Positions 31,335-39,607 of a stretch of 64,000 nucleotides of DNA are shown here, piece after piece. This DNA is from Neobacillus sp. DY30 (GTDB lineage: Bacteria > Bacillota > Bacilli > Bacillales > Cytobacillaceae). Location: the NCBI RefSeq assembly GCF_030123065.1, contig NZ_CP126093.1:4656001-4720000 (forward strand), in the 5' to 3' direction. The notes beneath the pieces were generated by a model. That model searched no databases. It saw only the letters and a program-made list of their open reading frames with translations, and was not told the DNA's origin. The position numbers and the translations under genes are program-made. Each line of letters opens with the position of its first letter. Position 1 is the first letter of the stretch.

Positions 31335-32300
31335 ATGAGAAAAAAAATCGTAACATTAACACTACTAATCATAATCTCACTTGTAACAGGAACAATGATT
31401 GGTGCCAAATCATTATATCCTTCAAAACCTGTACCTACCAAAGAACGACACTCTATTTCTGAAATTATTCATCCTAGCAGCAAATGGGAAAAAGTAGCCA
31501 CTGGCAGCGGATTTATGGAAGGAATTAATTTTGACCGTAACGGTCAAATATGGATGGTCAGCCCGGCTACTGGAGAAATTATGAAGGTTGAGGGCGATAA
31601 GGTTTCAATTGTTGAAAGGTATAAATTTCCGATTGGGGCAAAGTTTCATAAGGACGGACGCCTTTTTATCACTGATGGTACAGGAGAACTTTATGCTTAT
31701 AACACCAAAACAGGAGAGCGTACAACCATTGTTAATTCATTCAACGGTTCACCTTTGAAAGGACTTAATGACTTGGTATTTGATGATGCGGGAGGGCTTT
31801 ACTTTACCGAGCCATTTGGATCAAGTGTAACGAATCCTGCGGGCCGTGTCTTTTATTTGCCGCCAAACAGTACCGAGCCGCAGCTTTTTCAAGAGGGCAT
31901 TGCTTATCCAAATGGTATAGCCATTTCTGCTGATGGACAGCGTGTGTATATCTCTGAATTTGCCAGCAACCGAATTATCTCCGTTCCAGCGAAGAACGCG
32001 AAAGACCAGCGGGAAATGGCATTTGCCTTCGCTCAGTTTGAAGGTGGAATTGGACCAGATGGATTAGCTGTGGATAAAGAGGGCAATCTTTATGTGGCAC
32101 ATTTCCAAGCTGGTGAAATTGTCGTTGTGGATGCGAGTGGATTTAAGTACGGTACGATTCGCCTGCCTGAAGATGCAGGTACATTTACTACTAATCTGAC
32201 TTTCCATAATGGCTATCTATATGTGACAGAGTCATTGAAAAATGAAGTTTGGCGTATCAAGGTTAAAAAAGAAGGTTTACTGCCTTACGGTTTACAGTAA
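31335..32300 (+). CDS. Secreted SMP-30/gluconolactonase-type beta-propeller protein
   Basis: A 321-residue exported protein. The signal peptide is residues 1-24 (RKKIVTLTLLIIISLVTG). A six-bladed propeller of the SMP-30/gluconolactonase/strictosidine-synthase type follows: GFMEGINFDRNGQIW, GLNDLVFDDAGGLYFTEP, YPNGIAISADGQRVYISE and GPDGLAVDKEGNLYVAHF. The acidic and Asn residues in those blade loops are the usual metal ligands. Lactonase activity is possible; the substrate is unknown. AAGGAGGA precedes ATG 31335. It opens a plus-strand island not found between spoIVFA and minD in B. subtilis, and has its own terminator. Confidence 0.8.
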   Translation: MRKKIVTLTLLIIISLVTGTMIGAKSLYPSKPVPTKERHSISEIIHPSSKWEKVATGSGFMEGINFDRNGQIWMVSPATGEIMKVEGDKVSIVERYKFPIGAKFHKDGRLFITDGTGELYAYNTKTGERTTIVNSFNGSPLKGLNDLVFDDAGGLYFTEPFGSSVTNPAGRVFYLPPNSTEPQLFQEGIAYPNGIAISADGQRVYISEFASNRIISVPAKNAKDQREMAFAFAQFEGGIGPDGLAVDKEGNLYVAHFQAGEIVVVDASGFKYGTIRLPEDAGTFTTNLTFHNGYLYVTESLKNEVWRIKVKKEGLLPYGLQ

Positions 32301-32352
32301 AAACTGAGCAGGAAATAGTAATCGCTCGCAACATATCTCTCGGATTTAAAAA

Positions 32353-32392
32353 GGCTGTCACAAAGCAACTGTTTTGTGACAGCCCTTTTTTT
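32353..32392 (+). terminator. Terminator after the beta-propeller gene
   Basis: GGCTGTCACAAA (32353-32364) pairs with TTTGTGACAGCC (32373-32384), followed by a T7 run. It is a strong intrinsic terminator. Confidence 0.9.
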
Positions 32393-32394
32393 GT

Positions 32395-32445
32395 GTTTTG
32401 TACATTTTTTATTGGGTTTTGTACATTTTTCAAATGGTTTTGTAC
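32395..32445 (+). repeat. Three direct repeats at 21-bp spacing upstream of the polyamine genes
   Basis: GTTTTGTAC occurs at 32395-32403, 32416-32424 and 32437-32445: three identical 9-mers exactly 21 bp (two helical turns) apart, each followed by A/T-rich sequence. They end about 110 bases before the synthase-like gene. This arrangement suits cooperative protein binding on one DNA face; no regulator is identified. Confidence 0.6.
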
Positions 32446-32557
32446 TTTTATACATATATTACCAAATTTACTTTCCAAGTTATTGATGGATAAGCCACAC
32501 ATTTTTATTGCTTATCCATATAATGTCTGTAAGTTAATTAAATAGAGGTGAATAATT

Positions 32558-34330
32558 TTGTCTACCAGTGACAATCATGATTCTTTTCGTGGTGATGTTT
32601 ACGATTTAATTGAGTTAGAGCAATTATTAAAAGGTCCTCACCAAGTACTTTTTGAGGGTAAGAGTCCATACCAGGACGTACTCTTATTAGAAACGAAAAA
32701 TATACGATTATACCGGAATGACCAATTAGTATGGAATAGCTTAGATGAACGAATCTATCATGAAGCTTTAGTCCACCCTGCATTTATTTTATCAGATAAG
32801 CACAAACGCGTTTTAATAATCGGGGATGAATGCGGATTGGCACTCCGAGAAGTCCTTAAATATCCGTGTGTATGCCACGTCAGTCAAGTATCCCTCTCTT
32901 GTCAAACCCTGGCAGCTGCCCAGCAAACACCTGAAATATCCGAAATAAATGAAGGTTCTTTTTTTGATAAACGCGTTCATTTCGCCCAAGGCACCATAAA
33001 TGATTTCCTTTTAACGATTCAGCAGCCTTTCGATGTAATCATTGCCAATCTTCCAGATCCGGAAACCAAGCAATCAATCAAATTTTACACAAAAGAATTC
33101 TTTAAAAAATTGTCCAAACTCTTAACAGATTGCGGAATCATGGTTATCCAGTCGGCGTCACCTGAAGACGATCCTTTGATATTCTGGAGTATTGATAAAA
33201 CATTACAGAGTGCCTCCCTGCACACTCTTAACTATCATGTTAATGTTCCTTGGTTTGGTGATTGCGGATTTCATCTTGCTGGAAAGAAAGTTTTAAAATG
33301 GAGTGATGAGAAAAAAACTTGTGTACCAAATCATTCTCTCCCTGAAAATCTAAAAACATGGTTTACTTTTTCGCAGCGAGTAAGGTCAGTAAAAAAACTA
33401 GCTGTAGTGAATTCTATAAAATCTTTAAATCTAACCAAACATTATTCAGACAAAGAGTATGACCCAGAGGACATGAAAGAACTTCGTCATCTGCTCTCTA
33501 ACCCTCATCATGTACTATATGAAGGAGGAGCAAGAGGAGATACAGTAAAGGTTTTGGAAACAAGTGATGTACGTCTATATCTAGACAAGCAGCTTCAATT
33601 TAGTTCGTTAGATGAACAAATCTATCATGAAGCTCTTGTTCATCCGGCCCTTACCATGGTTAAAAAACGAGGACGTGTTCTGATTGCCGGAGGCGGGGAT
33701 GGATTTGCGATTCGAGAGGTTCTTAAATACCCTGATGTACAGCATATTGACTTAGTAGACCTCGACCCATTAATGATTCACTTGGCGAGTAATATACCAA
33801 AGGTAGCCTCACTAAATCAACATGCACTTCACGATAAACGGGTATCCGTTCATCAAAAAGATATACAAGTATTCCAAAAAGAACAAAAAGTGCCTTATGA
33901 TGTCATTATTGTCGACTTGCCAGACCCAGGCGATGAAATATTGAGCAGATTGTATACGGTTGAATTCTTTCGTAAATTATCCAATCTTCTAACTGAAGAT
34001 GGTATACTTGTCTGTCAATCTCATTCACCTGAATATGCTCCCTTTGTTTATTGGAGCATTGGCTTATCGATAAAGGGAACCGGGATGCATGTTAGGAGTT
34101 ACCATACTGCCGTTCCTTCGTTCGGGGATTGGGGATTTCATCTTGCTTCAAAAAAGCCGCTGTACTTACCAAATAAAAAACCAGCCATCCCCCATCAAAC
34201 ACTCCCTGAAGACCTTTCCACTTTATTTGTCTTTCCGTCAACATTCCGGTCAGTTCAGGAAAATTCACATATGAATACCTTATCGAACTTAAAATTGCAT
34301 GAAATCTATAAGCAGGAACTTCGCAGGTAG
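32558..34330 (+). CDS. Tandem-duplicated spermidine synthase-like protein
   Basis: A 590-residue protein made of two copies of a spermidine-synthase (aminopropyltransferase) domain, about residues 17-285 and 304-575. Both keep SLDE(R/Q)IYHEALVHPA. The C-terminal copy has the AdoMet loop IAGGGDG (376-382), the acidic VDLDP (400-404) and catalytic IVDLPDP (Asp453), so it looks active. The N-terminal copy has IIGDECG, VSLSCQ and IANLPDP instead: all key acids lost. The start is TTG 32558, 7 bases after AGAGGTG. speD follows after a terminator, supporting a role in polyamine synthesis. Using decarboxylated AdoMet with an amine acceptor is inferred. Confidence 0.8.
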   Translation: MSTSDNHDSFRGDVYDLIELEQLLKGPHQVLFEGKSPYQDVLLLETKNIRLYRNDQLVWNSLDERIYHEALVHPAFILSDKHKRVLIIGDECGLALREVLKYPCVCHVSQVSLSCQTLAAAQQTPEISEINEGSFFDKRVHFAQGTINDFLLTIQQPFDVIIANLPDPETKQSIKFYTKEFFKKLSKLLTDCGIMVIQSASPEDDPLIFWSIDKTLQSASLHTLNYHVNVPWFGDCGFHLAGKKVLKWSDEKKTCVPNHSLPENLKTWFTFSQRVRSVKKLAVVNSIKSLNLTKHYSDKEYDPEDMKELRHLLSNPHHVLYEGGARGDTVKVLETSDVRLYLDKQLQFSSLDEQIYHEALVHPALTMVKKRGRVLIAGGGDGFAIREVLKYPDVQHIDLVDLDPLMIHLASNIPKVASLNQHALHDKRVSVHQKDIQVFQKEQKVPYDVIIVDLPDPGDEILSRLYTVEFFRKLSNLLTEDGILVCQSHSPEYAPFVYWSIGLSIKGTGMHVRSYHTAVPSFGDWGFHLASKKPLYLPNKKPAIPHQTLPEDLSTLFVFPSTFRSVQENSHMNTLSNLKLHEIYKQELRR

Positions 34331-34342
34331 CCTGCCAAAAAT

Positions 34343-34376
34343 GCTCTACTCGAATACGCCGCACAACGAGTAGAGC
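34343..34376 (+). terminator. Terminator after the synthase-like gene
   Basis: A perfect 10-bp stem, GCTCTACTCG (34343-34352) with CGAGTAGAGC (34367-34376), is followed by CTCTTTT. speD therefore probably has its own promoter in 34390-34460. Confidence 0.75.
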
Positions 34377-34480
34377 CTCTTTTAGGATATTATTTTGAGA
34401 AAACATGGACAACCGTACAATTTATTTCTACGTAATCCCATACGATAACGTAAAGAAAAAACGGAGGGGAAGATGAGACG

Positions 34481-34861
34481 TTGACCAAAGAAGGTAAGCA
34501 TATTATCATTGATGCATTTGAGTGCGAATCTCCACATTTAAATGACATGAAATTTTTAGAAGAAATGTGCACAAAGGCTGCTCTTGACGCAAATATGGAA
34601 ATTTTGTATTCTTACTTCCACCCATTTGAACCACAAGGTGTAACCGGGGTGCTTGTTTTATCTACTTCGCATTTATCCATTCATACTTGGCCAGAAGAAA
34701 AGTATGTATCATTAGATTTTTATACGTGCGGGACGTTAGAACTCACACCTCAAGTGGAATTTCTTATAAAAGAATTGTCTTCCAAAAAGGCAATGGTATA
34801 CTCCATTTCACGAGGTGTAACTTATCCTCAACTTATTCAATGTGAAGAAATAGGCGGTTAA
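34481..34861 (+). CDS. speD: S-adenosylmethionine decarboxylase proenzyme
   Basis: SpeD decarboxylates AdoMet to give the aminopropyl donor for spermidine. The 126-residue proenzyme of the short bacterial type self-cleaves at the Ser in STSHLSIHTWPE (Ser63, becoming the pyruvoyl group); His68 and Cys83 (FYTCG) are the processing and catalytic partners. The start is TTG 34481; the ATG just before it (34473) runs into a stop after two codons. GGAGGGG lies 11 bases upstream. It is the functional partner of the preceding synthase-like gene. Confidence 0.92.
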   Translation: MTKEGKHIIIDAFECESPHLNDMKFLEEMCTKAALDANMEILYSYFHPFEPQGVTGVLVLSTSHLSIHTWPEEKYVSLDFYTCGTLELTPQVEFLIKELSSKKAMVYSISRGVTYPQLIQCEEIGG

Positions 34862-34873
34862 TACCGCCTATTT
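34848..34873 (+). terminator. Hairpin at the speD stop
   Basis: A perfect 11-bp stem (34848-34858 with 34863-34873) with a 4-base loop contains the speD stop codon. Only a short T-run follows, and the next ribosome binding site is 5 bases further, so partial termination or mRNA protection are both possible. Confidence 0.55.
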
Positions 34874-34890
34874 AACTAAGGTGAAAACAT

Positions 34891-35334
34891 ATGAGAACGA
34901 AAAATGTAAAGCCGTTTACTTATGGGTCATTATATAAACAAGATTTGCCCGTAGATAAAATTATTCCACTAGGTGCTGGAAATCTTATAAACTTTACAAT
35001 TGCAGGGCCCTGGCAAAATACTAGACCTGATGTTGCGGCAAATAGAATTACAGTATACAAAACAGGTGTTTATCAAATCACAGCCGATGTTTCTGTCCTA
35101 TTAGGAGAAGAACAATCAGCAGTATTCAATATCAATCGTCAGCCAGATGGAACCGATCCATTAATTGGTTCTGTATTTAGCGCAAACGGGATCAGTACTG
35201 TCACAGGAGTAAACATCCAAGCTTACTTGTATGCTGGTGATGCAATTGGGATCTTTACTGCTGACATCTATGCACCTGGAGAGAAGCTGCCGCGATATAA
35301 TCGAGCCGCGCTCACTGTACATTTACTTGAATAG
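34891..35334 (+). CDS. Stand-alone C1q/TNF-like jelly-roll protein (BclA C-terminal type)
   Basis: A 147-residue protein with no signal peptide and no collagen repeats. The beta-rich pattern ITVYKTGVYQITADVSVLLGE, AVFNINRQPDG and TGVNIQAYLYAGDAIGIFTAD resembles the C1q/TNF-like jelly-roll found at the C-terminus of exosporium glycoproteins such as BclA. Trimer formation and a place on the spore surface are inferred. AAGGTGA precedes ATG 34891. It follows speD by 29 bases and may be read from the same transcript. Confidence 0.6.
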   Translation: MRTKNVKPFTYGSLYKQDLPVDKIIPLGAGNLINFTIAGPWQNTRPDVAANRITVYKTGVYQITADVSVLLGEEQSAVFNINRQPDGTDPLIGSVFSANGISTVTGVNIQAYLYAGDAIGIFTADIYAPGEKLPRYNRAALTVHLLE

Positions 35335-35344
35335 TAAAAAGCAA

Positions 35345-35374
35345 AAGCCTGTCCAAGTTTAAACGGACAGGCTT
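35345..35374. terminator. Bidirectional terminator between the jelly-roll gene and minD
   Basis: A perfect 10-bp stem (AAGCCTGTCC at 35345-35354 with 35365-35374) with a palindromic AAGTTTAAAC loop. T-rich sequence lies on both sides in the respective directions. Confidence 0.8.
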
Positions 35375-35379
35375 GTTTA

Positions 35380-36183
35380 TTATCTTACACCAAAGAACTG
35401 TTTAATTTTCCCAAATACACTTTTGTTTTTGTCTTCTAGCGGCTGTAATGGAATAGATTCCCCAAGTATTCGTCTAGCAATATTACGGTATGCGATAGAT
35501 GCTTTACTATTTGGATTTAACGCAATTGGTTCGCCGTGATTAGAAGCTTTAATTACTTCCTCATCATCCGCGACAATACCAATTAATTCAATGGATAGAT
35601 GTGTCGTAATTTCATCCACATCTAACATATCGCCGCTTTTCATCATATGGTTTCGAATTCTGTTGATCACTAATTTCGGCGACTCAATGGTTTTAGCCTT
35701 CTCCAAGAGACCGATTATTCGGTCCGCATCTCGAACAGCGGAAACTTCCGGTGTCGTTACAACAATCGCCCTGTCCGCCCCGGCAACCGCATTTTGGAAA
35801 CCTTGTTCAATACCTGCAGGACAATCGATAATAATATAATCATAGTCTTGCTTAAGTTCATTAATTAGTTTGTGCATTTGTTCTGGCTTAACAGCTGATT
35901 TATCAACTGTTTGCGCTGCTGGAAGCAAATACAATAAATCTTCGAATCTTTTATCTTTTACGAGTGCTTGGTGGATTTTACATCTACCTTCCACTACATC
36001 CACAAGATCATAAATAATTCGATTTTCCAGCCCCATTACAACATCTAAATTTCGAAGGCCAATATCAGTATCTACTAAACATACTTTTTTGCCTTGAAGG
36101 GCCAACGCTGTACCAATATTAGCAGAAGTCGTGGTTTTTCCGACGCCGCCTTTACCGGATGTAATTACTATTGCCTCTCCCAC
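35380..36183 (-). CDS. minD: Septum site-determining ATPase MinD
   Basis: MinD is the membrane-bound ParA-type ATPase that recruits MinC to block polar division. The 267-residue protein has the deviant Walker A GKGGVGKTT (residues 10-18), the D-x-D switch region VDTDIGLRNLD and IIDCPAGIEQGF. A C-terminal amphipathic membrane-targeting helix (VFGKIKQFFGVR) ends it. The start is GTG 36183 behind GGGGGA. It follows minC by one base. Confidence 0.96.
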   Translation of the reverse strand: MGEAIVITSGKGGVGKTTTSANIGTALALQGKKVCLVDTDIGLRNLDVVMGLENRIIYDLVDVVEGRCKIHQALVKDKRFEDLLYLLPAAQTVDKSAVKPEQMHKLINELKQDYDYIIIDCPAGIEQGFQNAVAGADRAIVVTTPEVSAVRDADRIIGLLEKAKTIESPKLVINRIRNHMMKSGDMLDVDEITTHLSIELIGIVADDEEVIKASNHGEPIALNPNSKASIAYRNIARRILGESIPLQPLEDKNKSVFGKIKQFFGVR

Positions 36184-36184
36184 A

Positions 36185-36865
36185 TTAATGTCCCCCTTCG
36201 AATCTATTTAAATTAGGCCTTAAATTTATTAAAACTTGCAATCTATCTACGATGATTTGATGGTTATCGTCGATGTATGCACATTCCATTTCACGTTTTT
36301 CATTGTTTTGAGCTCGATCAGGTGCACGATTAATACAATCGTGAATCCTCAGTTGTGCTGGCTGCATACTTGAAGCCGTAATAACTGCTTGATCATTTCC
36401 ATAAACTCCTGCATGGGCTATACCCTTTAATGACCCCATAATAAATATATTGCCCCCGGCAATAACAGTTCCACCTGGATTTACATCCCCAATAAGCAAT
36501 AAATCACCAGGAACTTCTAATACCTGTCCAGACCGAATAATGCGAGAAACGGTAACCACTTCGTTCTCCGCTTTAAGCTTGTCCACTTCATCTCTTGTAA
36601 CGACATTCGATTCAATATCATCGACCACTAAATTCTTCTTTTGGCGGATGAGGTTTTTTATTTCTTCACGTTGAGCGTCATTCAAGTACCTATTGCCAAC
36701 ATCGACCTTTACAGGAGTTAAATGACGCTCTACTTCAGTTGTTTGATTTGCCGAAAGTTTTTCATCTAGCTCCTTCTTCAGTTCCTCATAGGAACAGCTA
36801 TCATCAAGATGAAGGACAATTCCATCCTTCGTACCTTTAATCGTAACATTTTGCCGCTTTTTCAT
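36185..36865 (-). CDS. minC: Septum site-determining protein MinC
   Basis: MinC inhibits FtsZ polymerisation. The 226-residue protein has an N-terminal MinC_N domain (NVTIKGTKDGIVLHLDD...) and a C-terminal beta-helix domain (RIIRSGQVLEVPGDLLLIGDVNPGGTVIAGGNIFIMGSLKG as a pattern of Gly turns) that dimerises and binds MinD. Length is normal. It follows the mre genes after about 140 bases. Confidence 0.95.
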   Translation of the reverse strand: MKKRQNVTIKGTKDGIVLHLDDSCSYEELKKELDEKLSANQTTEVERHLTPVKVDVGNRYLNDAQREEIKNLIRQKKNLVVDDIESNVVTRDEVDKLKAENEVVTVSRIIRSGQVLEVPGDLLLIGDVNPGGTVIAGGNIFIMGSLKGIAHAGVYGNDQAVITASSMQPAQLRIHDCINRAPDRAQNNEKREMECAYIDDNHQIIVDRLQVLINLRPNLNRFEGGH

Positions 36866-37003
36866 GGAGAAAACTCACCTCAAATAAATAAGAAACACAG
36901 ACGTGCGCACGGAAATACTTTCTTTTCTAGCCAGAGACACACTTTTATTATACAATTCGACACGCTTTATGTATTCTCCTTTTTTTAAAAAGAAATACAA
37001 ACC

Positions 37004-37522
37004 TCATTCATCTCGTAAGCCTTCTGAAAAACTTTCAAAATGACGCTTTAAAGGATATGCAGCAATTATTAAGAAAGCGGCATTTAAGATCAGGGTAGGA
37101 TAGAACCGCAGCTTTAGAAAACTCATAAATTCAAGTGTCGTGATATGAATTAGAAAATTCATTTCATAGACACCTAATTCCAATAAAGCAATTCCGACTA
37201 TAGAAACAAAAAACGCAACAACGATATTCGTCTGGAGTATGTGCATAATTTTTGAAATAAGGTACGTAATAAATGGAAAAAGAAAAAAGTAAATACCAAT
37301 AATTTCAATCCACACAATATCAAATAAAAGTCCAAAAATGGCTGCATAAATGATTCCATACTTCCTGCCTGCATAAATGGCTAAAAACAAGATACCTCCG
37401 AACAAAAAGTGAGGCGCCAAAATGTAATTACGGCCAAAAAACTCAGGCGGTGCATATTGAGCAAACATACTTTCTAATAAGAAAAGGAATAGAAACAAAA
37501 GAGGAAGCAGGAATTTCTTCAC
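37004..37522 (-). CDS. mreD: Rod shape-determining membrane protein MreD
   Basis: A 172-residue, five-helix membrane protein of the elongasome. The charged turn at GRKYGIIYAAIFGLLFDI and the hydrophobic rest are typical of the poorly conserved MreD family. It overlaps mreC by 4 bases and is the last gene of mreB-mreC-mreD. Confidence 0.92.
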   Translation of the reverse strand: MKKFLLPLLFLFLFLLESMFAQYAPPEFFGRNYILAPHFLFGGILFLAIYAGRKYGIIYAAIFGLLFDIVWIEIIGIYFFLFPFITYLISKIMHILQTNIVVAFFVSIVGIALLELGVYEMNFLIHITTLEFMSFLKLRFYPTLILNAAFLIIAAYPLKRHFESFSEGLRDE

Positions 37523-38400
37523 AAGTCCTCCTCCTCCCCTGCGCCCATCTCACCCTGTGAAGGCTGAGTCATGGTTCTGGTAATCACAATAATATTTTCT
37601 AAATCATAAAAGTCTGCACCTGGTTCAACTAAAGCAGTTTGATTGAGTCCGTATTGGTCCGGCTTTACGTCAATGACCTTACCAATTTGCAAGCCCTGCG
37701 GGAATACACCGCCAAGACCAGAGGTGATCACATTTTGTCCTTTTTTAATTTCGACTCCTGAAGGAATCGCTTTGATTAATAATGCTTTTTTCTCTTTATC
37801 ATAGCCCTCAACCAGCCCATTTACATTCGTTTCGCCTTGGACGATGGCGGAAATTCGATTCTTTGGATCCATCGCGCTCAACAATTGAACGGTGGAGCTG
37901 AATTGATTGACTGTCTTAACCTTGCCAATTAAGCCATGAGCCGTTACAACGGCCATATTTTTTTTGATTCCGTCTGTTTTCCCTTTATTGATAATAATCA
38001 TTTCATGCCAACGATCAGGGTTTCTACCTATTACTGTTGCTTGTAAAGGTTCAAAATCTCTCAGGGTCTCTTTTTCACCGAGAATATCACGCAGTTCTTT
38101 ATTGTCCTTTTCCAGCTCCTGTACCTTCGCTTCAAGGCTGACAAGTTTCTCCATCCGTGATTTTAATTCCTTATTCTCTTCATATGTATTTTGCAAGTCC
38201 TGAAGATTTTCAAAGAAACCTGCAACTAAATGAGCAGGCTTTGAAACCAGGGATTGAACCAAGCCGGCAGTATCCTTTAAGAACTGCTCCGGCCAGGATA
38301 GTTTACTTCTCTCCCTTAACGAAAACCCAATCAATGCCACGAGAACAATTATGCTAACCAGCAAAACGATCAATCGTTTATTCAAAAAGAACTGTGGCAT
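37519..38400 (-). CDS. mreC: Rod shape-determining protein MreC
   Basis: MreC is the single-pass periplasmic-side scaffold of lateral wall synthesis. Of 293 residues, 10-27 form the membrane helix, about 60-105 a coiled coil (LQNTYEENKELKSRMEKL...), and 110-275 the double beta-barrel domain (VIGRNPDRWHEMIIINKG, ITSGLGGVFPQGLQIG). It sits between mreB and mreD. Confidence 0.95.
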   Translation of the reverse strand: MPQFFLNKRLIVLLVSIIVLVALIGFSLRERSKLSWPEQFLKDTAGLVQSLVSKPAHLVAGFFENLQDLQNTYEENKELKSRMEKLVSLEAKVQELEKDNKELRDILGEKETLRDFEPLQATVIGRNPDRWHEMIIINKGKTDGIKKNMAVVTAHGLIGKVKTVNQFSSTVQLLSAMDPKNRISAIVQGETNVNGLVEGYDKEKKALLIKAIPSGVEIKKGQNVITSGLGGVFPQGLQIGKVIDVKPDQYGLNQTALVEPGADFYDLENIIVITRTMTQPSQGEMGAGEEEDL

Positions 38401-38428
38401 GATTATACACCTCTAATTTATATACTGT

Positions 38429-39451
38429 TTATCTAGATTCCTTGGCTTTGTTTTTAAATAGTTGAATATGGTCTAGGGCTTTACCTGTGCCGATTGCTAC
38501 GCAATCTAATGGATTTTCAGCAATTAGGACTGGCATGTTGGTTTCTTCACTAATGACCTTGTCCAGATTTCGAAGCAAAGCGCCGCCGCCTGTTAAAACG
38601 ATTCCCCGGTCCATAATATCTGCTGCAAGCTCTGGCGGAGTCTTTTCTAATGTATTTTTCACAGCCTCTACAATCGCATAGACTGTATCTTTTAAAGCCA
38701 CACCAATTTCCTTCGCAGTGATTTCAATCGTTTTTGGCAAACCAGTTAACAAATCACGTCCGCGAATTTCCATATTATCGATACCTTCAGAGTCACCTGC
38801 AGACCCAACTTCCATTTTAATCGCTTCCGCCGTACGTTCACCAATCATAAGGTTGTAATTTTTACGGATATACGTAACAATTGCTTCATCCATTTCATCA
38901 CCGGCAACGCGAATCGAAATGCTTGTAACAATACCGCCTAAAGAGATAATCGCTACTTCAGTTGTACCGCCGCCGATATCAACGACCATACTGCCAGTTG
39001 GCTCCCATACAGGAAGGTTTGCACCGATGGCAGCTGCAAATGGTTCTTCAATAGTATAAGCATCCTTCGCACCGGCTTGACGTGTTGCATCGATAACAGC
39101 TCTTTCTTCAACAGCCGTAATACCTGATGGCACACATACCATGACATAAGGCTTACCTGAGAAAATACTCTTACTTTTCATTGCCTGACGAATATGGTGT
39201 TTCATCATCGCCGCGGTAATTTCAAAGTCTGCAATAACTCCATCCTTCATTGGTCTCATCGCAACCACATTTCCTGGTGTACGGCCAATCATATTCTTTG
39301 CATCATTACCAACCGCAACAATGGATTTTGTGTCTGTCTGCATCGCTACAACTGATGGCTCTCTTAATACAATCCCTTTCCCTTTTGCATAAACAAGGGT
39401 ATTTGCTGTCCCTAAGTCAATACCAAGGTCTCTAGTCCCAATTCCAAACAT
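38429..39451 (-). CDS. mreB: Rod shape-determining actin homologue MreB
   Basis: MreB filaments guide cell-wall elongation. The 340-residue actin-fold protein has phosphate-1 loop DLGTANTLVY, connect-1 and phosphate-2 VDIGGGTTEVA, and the adenosine motif IVLTGGGALLRNLD. Length is typical for Bacillus MreB. It opens the mreBCD unit; radC lies upstream with a 150-base gap that may hold the promoter. Confidence 0.97.
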   Translation of the reverse strand: MFGIGTRDLGIDLGTANTLVYAKGKGIVLREPSVVAMQTDTKSIVAVGNDAKNMIGRTPGNVVAMRPMKDGVIADFEITAAMMKHHIRQAMKSKSIFSGKPYVMVCVPSGITAVEERAVIDATRQAGAKDAYTIEEPFAAAIGANLPVWEPTGSMVVDIGGGTTEVAIISLGGIVTSISIRVAGDEMDEAIVTYIRKNYNLMIGERTAEAIKMEVGSAGDSEGIDNMEIRGRDLLTGLPKTIEITAKEIGVALKDTVYAIVEAVKNTLEKTPPELAADIMDRGIVLTGGGALLRNLDKVISEETNMPVLIAENPLDCVAIGTGKALDHIQLFKNKAKESR

Positions 39452-39607
39452 ACTTGTATCTCCCTTTCTGATACGAAAATAGCTAAAGGTAAGTTAAAAT
39501 ACCTTCTATTCATGTAATTTTTCTAGTAAATTTATATGATTAACACGAAAGATGTCCTAAAAAATCATAAACATTATTATATCCCAACGTTTAAAAAAAT
39601 CATAGTA

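Noticed and set aside
32263..32502. Minus-strand ORF of 79 residues with repeated KNVQN
   Set aside because: It is the complement of the 21-bp direct repeats and the preceding terminator; no credible start.
34473..34483. ATG start for speD just before the TTG
   Set aside because: ATG 34473 is followed after two codons by a stop, so it cannot start the gene.
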